In this document: positions 1 to 5,462 of the stretch, one piece after another
Position numbering within the stretch: position 1 is the first letter of the stretch
Layout of the letters: the number at the start of each line of letters is the position of its first letter
From: DASZGI01 sp035938995
GTDB lineage: Bacteria > Actinomycetota > Actinomycetes > Streptomycetales > Catenulisporaceae
Length of the DNA stretch: 10,706 nucleotides
Assembly: GCF_035938995.1 (NCBI RefSeq)
Contig: NZ_DASZGI010000254.1
Span: forward strand, 1-10,706
Direction: 5' to 3'
Notes under the pieces: model-generated
The model's input: only the letters and a program-made list of their open reading frames with translations
The model's database searches: none
Told to the model about the DNA's origin: nothing
Made by a program: the position numbers and the translations under genes

Positions 1-255
1 GCCGCGAAGAACAACCCGAAGGACTGGCAGACCTGGTGGTGGGTGTGCCTGGGCGGCGAGGCGGTCTTCATCCCGTTCATCTTCATGATGACCGGGTACT
101 GGCGACCGCGCCGGGCCCGGGAGGAGATCGCGGAGCACGAGCGCTATGTCGCGCAGGAGCTCAGCGCGCTGGGCATGACGTCCACGCCGGCCGCGCCGGA
201 GGCCGCTCCGGACCCCGAGACCGACCCCGGGCCGGCGGCGCCGTCGGAAGCGTGA
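1..255 (+). CDS. C-terminal fragment of a membrane transporter, probably OFA-type MFS
   Basis: Frame 1 is open from the first base to a TGA at 253-255, giving 84 residues of a gene that starts outside the window. The fragment holds the last membrane helix (WWWVCLGGEAVFIPFIFMM, about residues 12-30), then a basic stretch (YWRPRRAREE) and a cytosolic acidic tail ending in Pro/Ala/Glu-rich sequence. The segment around NPKDWQTWWWVC, one helix, a TGxWxPRxAREE motif and a short helical tail resemble, from memory, the C-terminus of OFA-family (oxalate/formate antiporter-like) MFS permeases of actinomycetes. The fold assignment rests on only this end, so the substrate cannot be stated. A perfect terminator hairpin 56 bp downstream suggests it is the last gene of its transcript. 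Confidence 0.6.
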   Translation, partial: AAKNNPKDWQTWWWVCLGGEAVFIPFIFMMTGYWRPRRAREEIAEHERYVAQELSALGMTSTPAAPEAAPDPETDPGPAAPSEA

Positions 256-272
256 CGAGTCACGACGTCGTG
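252..272. promoter_or_regulatory. Two adjoining palindromes after the transporter stop
   Basis: GTGAC-GA-GTCAC (252-263, containing the TGA stop) runs into the perfect 12-bp palindrome CACGACGTCGTG (261-272). They share three bases. A 12-bp perfect dyad in a short intergenic stretch looks like an operator for a dimeric regulator acting on the antiporter gene at 397, but the terminator hairpin lies between them. No regulator gene is beside it. Seen directly: the dyads. Function: inferred. Confidence 0.25.
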
Positions 273-310
273 GACCGGATATCGGAATAACTGAACAATC
301 GCGACACACG

Positions 311-350
311 TAGATCGATCCGCGCGGCTCTTCCCGCGCGGATCGATCTA
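311..350 (+). terminator. Perfect 17-bp stem-loop, likely terminator of the transporter transcript
   Basis: Arms 311-327 (TAGATCGATCCGCGCGG) and 334-350 are exact reverse complements around a 6-nt loop (CTCTTC). Only a short TTCT follows, so this is the U-poor, long-stem type common in high-GC actinomycetes. The stem is symmetric and could act in both directions. It ends 46 bp before the antiporter start, which leaves little room for an antiporter promoter downstream of it. Confidence 0.75.
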
Positions 351-396
351 TTCTCGGCGTACCCGTCCGATCACCGAGCCCGCGGAGGCCCGGACC

Positions 397-1995
397 ATGC
401 AGCAGCTCACCCTCCTGTTCGTGGTGTTCCTGGCGACGATCGTCGCGGTGCCGGTGAGCGCCCGGCTCGGGCTTCCGTCGCCGGTGCTGATGACGGTGTT
501 CGGCGCGGTCCTGGCGCTGATCCCGGACATCCCGAACCCGAACCTCGAGCCGGACCTGATCCTGCCGCTGGTGCTGCCGCCGCTGCTGTTCGCCGCCGCG
601 CGGCGCACCCACTGGCGGCGGTTCAAGGCCGGGTGGCGGGCGGTGGTGGGATTGGCGATCCTGCTCGTGCTGGTCAGCACCGCCGCGGTGGCCGCCGCGT
701 TCCGCGAACTGGCACCGGACGTGCCGCTCGCCTCCGCGGTGCTGCTCGGCGCGCTGGTCTCGCCGCCCGACCCGGTCGCCGCGACCGCCGTGGCCGGGGA
801 CGTCGGGCTGCCGCGCCGGCTGGTGAACACGCTCGAGACGGAGGGCCTGTTCAACGACGTCACCGCGATCGTGCTCTACGGAGTCGCGCTCAGCGCCGCG
901 GTCTCCGGGCACTTCTCCGCGCCGAACGCGCTCGGGAAGCTGCTGCTCTCGGCGGTGATCGCGGTCGTGGTCGGGCTGGGCGTCGGATGGCTTTCCGCGC
1001 GGCTGATGGGGCTGCTCGACGACGCGACGCTCCAAGTGGCGCTCAGCCTGCTCGTCCCCTTCGCCGCGTATGTCGCGGCCGACCGCCTGCATGGCTCCGG
1101 GGTACTGGCCGTGCTGCTGTGCGGGTTCTACCTGTCCGACACCGCGAGCGCCGACGACGTCGCCTACCGGCTGGTCGGAACAGCCTTCTGGGACATCGTC
1201 GAGTTGCTGGTCACCGGATTCGCGTTCGGCTTGATCGGCGAGGAGCTGCACACGGTCGTCGACGAGGTCGGGAACCGGTGGACCGGGCTGCTCGGGCACG
1301 CGATGGAGATCGTCGGCGTCGTCGTGTTCGTGCGGCTGCTCTGGCTGCTGCCGAGCGGATGGTTCGCGAACCGGACGCGCCGGGGCGCCGGTGACGACGA
1401 GGACGAAGACGCGCCGGGCCCGATCACCTGGCGCGAATCGGTGATCATCTGGTGGGGCGGCATGCGCGGTGTCGTGACGGTCGCACTGGCGCTGGCGATC
1501 CCGCTCACGGTGGACGGCGGGGCCGCGTTCCCAGGTCGCGAGCAGATCCTCTTCACGGCGTTCGTGGTGGTTCTGTTCACCCTCGTGGTGCAGGGTCTGA
1601 CGCTGCCTCTGCTCGTGCGCGTGCTGAGGGTGACCGCCGACGACAAGGCGCGGCGCGACGCGGAGCGGCACCTGTGGTTCCGGGCGGCGAAAGCAGAGCT
1701 GCGATATCTCAACGAGATCGCCGACGCGGAGGATGTGCCGGACGAGCTGTACGAGCGGCTCGCCCGGCGGCAGCAGACCCGGCTCGCGGCGGCGTGCCCG
1801 GAGAACGTCGACGACGAGCTGCGCGAGCTCGCCGAGAAGCGAGTCAGCGAACTGAGGCAGTTCCGGCAGCTCGAACAGCGCATGATCGCGGCCGGACGCG
1901 AGGAGATGCTGGCCGCCCGCGCCGAGCCCGGCACCGACCCGGAGCTGGTGGACCGGGTGATCCGCCGCCTCGACCTGCGCACCGACCGGCGCTGA
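397..1995 (+). CDS. Na+/H+ antiporter, CPA1 (NhaP/Nhx-like) family, 532 aa
   Basis: A membrane exchanger that moves Na+ (or K+) out in return for H+, for pH and salt balance. About 12 hydrophobic helices fill residues 1-410. CPA1 signatures are clear: SPPDPVAAT with D125, the ion-binding ND pair in EGLFNDVTA (N153, D154), and the WWGGMRGVVTVALALAIP helix with the conserved Arg at residue 357. Between late helices is an acidic loop (GAGDDEDEDAPGP, about 328-342). Residues about 410-532 form a charged, helical cytosolic tail, usual in bacterial CPA1 proteins and often regulatory. The ATG at 397 is supported by a GGAGG at 384-388, 8 nt upstream. Length fits the family. It stands alone on its strand, between a terminator and a likely separately transcribed esterase gene. 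Family is secure; the preferred ion is not visible. Confidence 0.93.
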   Translation: MQQLTLLFVVFLATIVAVPVSARLGLPSPVLMTVFGAVLALIPDIPNPNLEPDLILPLVLPPLLFAAARRTHWRRFKAGWRAVVGLAILLVLVSTAAVAAAFRELAPDVPLASAVLLGALVSPPDPVAATAVAGDVGLPRRLVNTLETEGLFNDVTAIVLYGVALSAAVSGHFSAPNALGKLLLSAVIAVVVGLGVGWLSARLMGLLDDATLQVALSLLVPFAAYVAADRLHGSGVLAVLLCGFYLSDTASADDVAYRLVGTAFWDIVELLVTGFAFGLIGEELHTVVDEVGNRWTGLLGHAMEIVGVVVFVRLLWLLPSGWFANRTRRGAGDDEDEDAPGPITWRESVIIWWGGMRGVVTVALALAIPLTVDGGAAFPGREQILFTAFVVVLFTLVVQGLTLPLLVRVLRVTADDKARRDAERHLWFRAAKAELRYLNEIADAEDVPDELYERLARRQQTRLAAACPENVDDELRELAEKRVSELRQFRQLEQRMIAAGREEMLAARAEPGTDPELVDRVIRRLDLRTDRR

Positions 1996-2018
1996 CGCAG
2001 CCACCCGGAGCCATTAAG

Positions 2019-2090
2019 ACAACCGGTCGTATCCACCGAATCGCGGCACTGACGAAACTCGCCCTGGCCGGCCCTGAAACGACCGGTCGT
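2019..2090. promoter_or_regulatory. Pair of TetR-type operator palindromes 60 bp apart
   Basis: The perfect 12-bp palindrome ACGACCGGTCGT lies at 2079-2090. A one-mismatch copy, ACAACCGGTCGT, lies at 2019-2030. The shared core ACCGGTCGTAT (2022-2032 and 2082-2092) repeats at exactly 60 bp, and A-rich bases flank the left side of both (AAGACAACC, GAAACGACC). Palindromes centred on ACCGGT with CG(A/G)C flanks are typical TetR/AcrR-family operators in actinomycetes (family knowledge). They lie in the 178-bp gap between the antiporter stop and the esterase start, so the esterase gene is the natural target. No TetR gene is in the window. Confidence 0.5.
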
Positions 2091-2161
2091 ATTGAGAAAC
2101 GCAGCGCAGACCACCATCGCGCCGCTCTCGACGGTCGCGCCGCGGTTCATTCGTGCGCCGC

Positions 2162-2167
2162 TACAGT
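2162..2167 (+). promoter_or_regulatory. -10 box of a probable leaderless promoter for the esterase
   Basis: TACAGT fits the TANNNT -10 consensus and is followed by six bases (GATCGC) and then the GTG at 2174. A transcript starting about 7 nt after the box would begin at or next to that GTG, with no leader. No convincing -35 hexamer is seen, which is common in actinomycetes. This arrangement is the main reason for preferring GTG 2174 over GTG 2153. Confidence 0.5.
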
Positions 2168-2173
2168 GATCGC

Positions 2174-3148
2174 GTGGCTCTCAACGACAAGTCCCTCGAC
2201 GAGCTCGTGGACTATCGCCCGGCGCGCACGGAGCCGGAGGATTTCGACCACTTCTGGAGCGCGACGCTCGCCGAGGCCCGCGAGCATCCGCTGAACGCCG
2301 TTTTCGAACCCTGCGACACGGGCTTGAAGACCCTTTCGGTCGAGGACGCCACCTTCGCCGGATTCGGCGGCCAACCGATCAAGGGCTGGATGCTGCGTCC
2401 CGCCGCCGCCACCGGGCCGCTGCCGACCATCGTCGAGTACATCGGCTACGGGGGCGGCCGCGGGCTGCCGATCGAGCGCCTTCTGTGGTCCAGCGCGGGA
2501 TACGCGCACTTCATCATGGACACCCGCGGCCAGGGCGGCGCCTGGTCGGTGGGCGACACGCCCGACGACGGCGGTCACGGTGCGGGCCCTGCCTTCCCCG
2601 GATTCATGACCCGCGGCGTGCTCTCGCCCGAGACGTATTACTACCGCCGCCTGTACACGGACGCGGTCCGCGCGGTGGAGGCGGCCCGCTCGCATCCGTT
2701 CGTCGACCCGGCGCGCCTCGTGGTCCACGGCCGCAGCCAGGGCGGCGGCCTTTCGATCGCCGTGGCCGGTCTGCTGGACGACCTGGCCGGGGTCATCACC
2801 GACGTTCCGTTCCTCCAGCACATCCGGCACGCCACCGAGATCACGGACGCGCACCCGTACAAGGAGATCGCCGAGTTCTGCAAGGTGCACCGCGACCGCG
2901 TCGACCGGGTCTTCGCGACGCTGGCGTACGTCGACGGGGTCAACTTCGCCGCGCGGGCGGGCGCCCCGGCGCTGTATTCGGCCGGCTTGATGGACGAGAT
3001 CTGCCCGCCGTCGACCGTATACGCCTCCTTCAATCACTATGCGGGCCCGAAGGAGATGCGGGTCTATGCCTACAACGAGCACGACGGCGGCGGCGCGCAC
3101 CACGCCACTGCGGCCCTCGCTTTCGCCGCCAGCGTGACGAAGGGCTGA
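2174..3148 (+). CDS. Acetylxylan esterase / cephalosporin-C deacetylase family hydrolase, 324 aa
   Basis: An alpha/beta-hydrolase of the AXE1 family, which removes acetyl groups from xylo-oligosaccharides and small acetyl esters; these enzymes usually have no signal peptide and act in the cytosol, and none is seen here. The N-terminus (VALNDKSLDELVDYRP followed by DFDHFW) is the usual family opening, so I start at GTG 2174 rather than the in-frame GTG 2153. Family landmarks are DTRGQGG and the nucleophile elbow GRSQGGG with Ser188. The rest of the triad is Asp274 in LMDEICPP and His303 in NEHDGGG. The 86- and 29-residue spacings fit the triad of Bacillus cephalosporin-C deacetylase (S181/D269/H298, recalled). 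Length of about 320 is standard. Upstream sit two TetR-type palindromes. The gene converges on the phosphotransferase gene with 16 bp between stops. Family confident, natural substrate unknown. Confidence 0.9.
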   Translation: MALNDKSLDELVDYRPARTEPEDFDHFWSATLAEAREHPLNAVFEPCDTGLKTLSVEDATFAGFGGQPIKGWMLRPAAATGPLPTIVEYIGYGGGRGLPIERLLWSSAGYAHFIMDTRGQGGAWSVGDTPDDGGHGAGPAFPGFMTRGVLSPETYYYRRLYTDAVRAVEAARSHPFVDPARLVVHGRSQGGGLSIAVAGLLDDLAGVITDVPFLQHIRHATEITDAHPYKEIAEFCKVHRDRVDRVFATLAYVDGVNFAARAGAPALYSAGLMDEICPPSTVYASFNHYAGPKEMRVYAYNEHDGGGAHHATAALAFAASVTKG

Positions 3149-3164
3149 TCCACTCGGCGGCCCG

Positions 3165-4040
3165 TCAGTCGACGCGCTGCTCAATCAAACGTTCGGCAAG
3201 GCGGTGGAGGTGCACCACCGGCCCGAGCCGTTCGCCGTGCACGGCGGTATGGGAAAGCAGTTCCGCGGCGACGATCAGCTGCGCGTATCGTCCGGCGGGG
3301 CTGTCGAGCACGTCGGCGAAGGTCTCGTGGACGCGCTTCGCGACCTGCGGAACGCCGAGCGCGCTGCAGTAAAGGCTGGCGGCGCCGTATCCGGCGACCG
3401 CGGTGCCCCACAGTTCCCAGTCGATGATCCACAGGCCCGGAGCGGTCACGTTGTTCCAGTGCAGATCGAGATGCTCGGTCCGCCAGCGCGGCACGGGGCC
3501 GAGATCGACGCGCTCGCCGTAGAAGGCGCTGAGCAGGGAGGCGTAACGCTCGGCGGTGTGCCAGCTGAAGTAGCGATCCGCGGAGTGCTGCGCGAGCCGT
3601 TCCAGGGCATGGCGCAGATCGCACCACCAGGAGTCGGGCGCGGCGACGGGTTCGAGCACCTCGCGTCCGGCGGCGACCGGCGGATCCGGGATGTAGGTCA
3701 TCAGTTCGCCGGCGATCTGGACCGGCACAGGGGTCTGCGTGGCCCACACCGCCCTCGCCTCGACCACCGGCTTCGGCACGCCGACGATCGAGTTGGCGGC
3801 CACGTTGCCAGTCCACGCGGCGTGGTCCATCCGCCCCTCGTCGAACGGCGAGACGCGCAGCCACAGGATTCGCTCACCCCTGCGCACACGGGTGCCGATG
3901 CTGCGCTCCGAGAAGCTGATCACCGCGTCGCCGAGCTGGTGGATCCCGGGACCGAGCCGCCGCACCGCCTCGTCCAGCGCGCCGCGCAGGAAATCCCGGT
4001 AGTACGGCACCTGCACCGAGATCCATCGCGACGACGACAT
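3165..4040 (-). CDS. Aminoglycoside-phosphotransferase-fold (APH-like) protein, 291 aa
   Basis: A kinase-fold protein of the APH/choline-kinase group. The catalytic loop is HLDLHWNN (H190, D192, N197: the H-x-D-x4-N Brenner motif), followed by the metal-binding D207 in IIDWELWG. The N-terminal lobe is poorly conserved: residues 57-66 look like a nucleotide-binding strand (ERILWLRVSP) and the hinge is near GELMTYIPDP, but no clear glycine loop is seen. The open frame runs back to 4142. I choose ATG 4040 because a GGGGAGG lies at 4051-4057, 10 nt upstream, and the extra 34 residues are not protein-like. It lies 127 bp downstream of the radical SAM gene on the same strand, so co-transcription is possible. 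APH-like proteins act on antibiotics, sugars, amines or peptides; resistance should not be assumed. Substrate unknown. Confidence 0.75.
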   Translation of the reverse strand: MSSSRWISVQVPYYRDFLRGALDEAVRRLGPGIHQLGDAVISFSERSIGTRVRRGERILWLRVSPFDEGRMDHAAWTGNVAANSIVGVPKPVVEARAVWATQTPVPVQIAGELMTYIPDPPVAAGREVLEPVAAPDSWWCDLRHALERLAQHSADRYFSWHTAERYASLLSAFYGERVDLGPVPRWRTEHLDLHWNNVTAPGLWIIDWELWGTAVAGYGAASLYCSALGVPQVAKRVHETFADVLDSPAGRYAQLIVAAELLSHTAVHGERLGPVVHLHRLAERLIEQRVD

Positions 4041-4062
4041 TCGGCGGGCACCTCCCCGGTTT

Positions 4063-4089
4063 GTTCGGCAGTTCGGGCTCTGCCCGAAC
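4063..4089 (-). promoter_or_regulatory. Hairpin with overlapping alternative pairing upstream of the APH-like gene
   Basis: In the - strand RNA, GTTCGGGC (4089-4082) pairs perfectly with GCCCGAAC (4078-4071) across a 3-nt loop. The next eight bases, TGCCGAAC (4070-4063), can pair with the same upstream strand (GTTCGGGCAG with one bulge), so two stems compete. The segment ends 8 bp before the Shine-Dalgarno of the APH-like gene. There is no U-tract. It could be an attenuator or simply a processing or stability hairpin between the two genes. Confidence 0.35.
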
Positions 4090-4167
4090 CAATGCCGTTC
4101 AATCCGACCACGTGCCGGGCTTTTCGCGACGACTATCCACAAACCGTGCCTGAAGGTGCTCGTCCGG

Positions 4168-5025
4168 TCACCCCATCGGGCTGCACGAGGGGCGGCACGG
4201 CGGGCAGGGAGTGCACGGCATGCAGGTCGGACCGCACCCGCGGTCCCGTACGGTGCGGACCCGGTCCAGGTGCTCGACCCGGGCGCCGAATGCGGACCCT
4301 GCGAGAATTGCGTCCAGCGGCCCTGATCGAACGCTTCCCGCTACCGCCATTCGGGTGAAGACGCAGGGCACGACGGAGCCGTCGGGCAGGACCGCGGCGC
4401 AGCCGTGCCCGCATTCGCCGCAGGTGTCGGTCTCGTCCGGAAGCGCCGCGGCGCCGCGCCCGAACGCGCGCAGCCGGTCGAAGCCGATCGCGTTCTCCGC
4501 CAGGCCCAGCGCGATCAGCTCGGTGCGGGCGTGCTCGGTGCCCTGTTCGTCGCCCAGCTCGATGATCCCGGCCCGGATCGGGATGCCCCGCCGAACAGCC
4601 TCGGCGATGTTGGCGCGGGTGCGCGCGTGCGAGCCCACCCGGCCGGTGATCGCTTCGTGTGCGTGCGGATCCGCGGAGTACCACGAGGTGGCGATCCGCA
4701 CCCCGGGCCGAGAGAACACTTCCCAGAGCGCCGCCGGGACGCGGTACAGGTTGGTGTACACCTCGACCTCCAGCCCCAGCTCGAGCGCCCGCCCGACCAG
4801 CCGCGCGAAGTCGGGGTGCAGGGTCGGCTCCCCGCCGATCAGCTGTACCTGCTCCACCCCGTGCGCGGCGGCCTGCGCGAGGACCCGCTCCCAGTCCTCC
4901 GCCGCCATCGCGCCGTGGTCCCCCGCCGGCGAGCTCTCCGCGTAGCAGTGGACACACTCCAGCTGGCAGCGCCCGGTGATCTCAAGCCAGAGGAATGTGG
5001 TCGCTTCCTGTGCAGCCGCAGTCAT
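4168..5025 (-). CDS. Radical SAM protein with SPASM-like and Cys/Pro-rich C-terminus, 285 aa
   Basis: A radical S-adenosylmethionine enzyme. CQLECVHC (C20, C24, C27) is the C-x3-C-x2-C motif for the SAM-binding [4Fe-4S] cluster, and GGEPTLHP (64-71) is the usual SAM-binding strand. A short TIM-barrel-like middle follows. The C-terminal part has a second cysteine set (C202, C205, C209, C221) around a PDGSVVPCVF segment, as in SPASM-type proteins. The tail has C264, C268, C271, C274, C277 and C281 in a Cys/Pro repeat running to the last residues. SPASM proteins commonly modify ribosomal peptides, but no convincing precursor gene is adjacent, so the substrate is open. Start ATG 5025 has a very strong Shine-Dalgarno (AAGGAGGAG, 5031-5039, 5 nt away). 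The leader also has a GGGTG-CGAA-CACCC hairpin (5067-5054). An APH-like gene follows on the same strand. Confidence 0.88.
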   Translation of the reverse strand: MTAAAQEATTFLWLEITGRCQLECVHCYAESSPAGDHGAMAAEDWERVLAQAAAHGVEQVQLIGGEPTLHPDFARLVGRALELGLEVEVYTNLYRVPAALWEVFSRPGVRIATSWYSADPHAHEAITGRVGSHARTRANIAEAVRRGIPIRAGIIELGDEQGTEHARTELIALGLAENAIGFDRLRAFGRGAAALPDETDTCGECGHGCAAVLPDGSVVPCVFTRMAVAGSVRSGPLDAILAGSAFGARVEHLDRVRTVRDRGCGPTCMPCTPCPPCRPSCSPMG

Positions 5026-5264
5026 GATGTCTCCTCCTTGTAGGGCCGCGACAGGGTGTTCGCACCCCCGCTCTGTCTAACCCGCGCCGCCGGTCACAAG
5101 CGTTCCCCTGGAACCGACGGCGGGAGCCGACACCTCACCGGCTGATGGCAGAGGAATGACTCACCCCTGGGCCTCCCACCCGCTACCCATCCCCCACGAT
5201 GACGAAGGGTTCTGATTCTGTCTACGGTATGACGGCGGCTACCGTGCGTGAAGGGGCTGGAGGG

Positions 5265-5462
5265 ATGGCACGACCAGTCTACGGTCCGTGCACGATAGCC
5301 GCGGCAATTGCCGAATACATTGCCGCGCACTATCCACAGCGTCGGCGCCTGATCTATCAGAGGTCTGATGACGCGTTCAGTGACCGGTGGGCGGCGCTGT
5401 CCGCTACCGCAGACCCGGCTGCTGCTCGCGCGGAGGTCGGTCGGTCGACGCCCTGGCGTTGA
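5265..5462 (+). CDS. Possible small hypothetical ORF, 65 aa
   Basis: An open frame from ATG 5265 gives a 65-residue product with an amphipathic Ala-rich helix (CTIAAAIAEYIAAHYPQ) followed by basic sequence (RRRLIYQR). In-frame starts lie upstream at 5229 and 5199. In favour: a possible + strand promoter (ATGACG-18-TACGGT, 5199-5228) and a GGAGGG just before the ATG. Against: that Shine-Dalgarno touches the start codon, third positions are less GC-rich than in the neighbouring genes, and the last 59 bp overlap the end of the LacI-type gene on the other strand. No family recognised. It may be only a chance frame through regulatory DNA. Confidence 0.25.
   Translation: MARPVYGPCTIAAAIAEYIAAHYPQRRRLIYQRSDDAFSDRWAALSATADPAAARAEVGRSTPWR
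5302..5313. promoter_or_regulatory. Perfect 12-bp palindrome with an extra half-site
   Basis: CGGCAATTGCCG is self-complementary. A further ATTGCCG lies at 5319-5325, in phase 12 bp from the ATTGCCG half at 5307-5313, giving three copies of the same half-site within 24 bp. This fits an operator for a dimeric regulator near the radical SAM promoter region, but it lies nearly 280 bp from that gene's start. The DNA also falls in the doubtful 65-aa ORF, where it encodes an Ala/Ile-rich helix. Confidence 0.3.
5349..5369. promoter_or_regulatory. Triple CTGAT/ATCAG half-site cluster
   Basis: CTGAT (5349-5353), ATCAG (5356-5360) and CTGAT (5365-5369) alternate in orientation. The right pair forms the 14-bp dyad ATCAGA-GG-TCTGAT (5356-5369), and the left pair forms CTGAT-CT-ATCAG. 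The two CTGAT copies are 16 bp apart. The cluster lies just after the LacI-type gene's stop on the - strand. It resembles an operator array, but which gene it would serve is not clear. Confidence 0.3.

Larger units (their letters stand above)
5026..5403. other. 378-bp gap rich in dyads, upstream of the radical SAM gene
   Basis: No secure gene fills this gap. It must hold the promoter of the radical SAM gene on the - strand, but no clear -35/-10 pair was recognised there. Dyads seen: GTTCC-CCT-GGAAC (5102-5114), ACGGTA-N10-TACCGT (5224-5245), CGGCAATTGCCG (5302-5313) and a CTGAT/ATCAG cluster (5349-5369). GTCTACGGT occurs twice, at 5220-5228 and 5277-5285. On the + strand, ATGACG (5199-5204) and TACGGT (5223-5228), 18 bp apart, look like a possible promoter. 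No terminator was found for the LacI-type gene ending at 5404. Confidence 0.6.

Noticed and set aside
4041..4142. 34-codon extension of the APH-like frame
   Set aside because: A good Shine-Dalgarno at 4051-4057 serves ATG 4040, and the extension runs over the 4071-4089 hairpin.
3204..4358. Long + strand open frame (384 codons)
   Set aside because: It lies antisense to the APH-like and radical SAM genes, which show family motifs, and its sequence is the Arg/Gly/Pro-rich composition typical of shadow frames in high-GC DNA.
5093..5098. TTGTGA (- strand) with TAGACA as a promoter of the radical SAM gene
   Set aside because: The spacer is only 14 bp and the -10 box lacks the final T; a GGAAC/GTT extracytoplasmic-sigma reading has a 20-bp spacer, also out of range.
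5094..5330. - strand 78-codon frame in the gap before the radical SAM gene
   Set aside because: No ribosome site, no recognisable motif and Arg-rich shadow-like sequence; considered as a peptide substrate and not supported.
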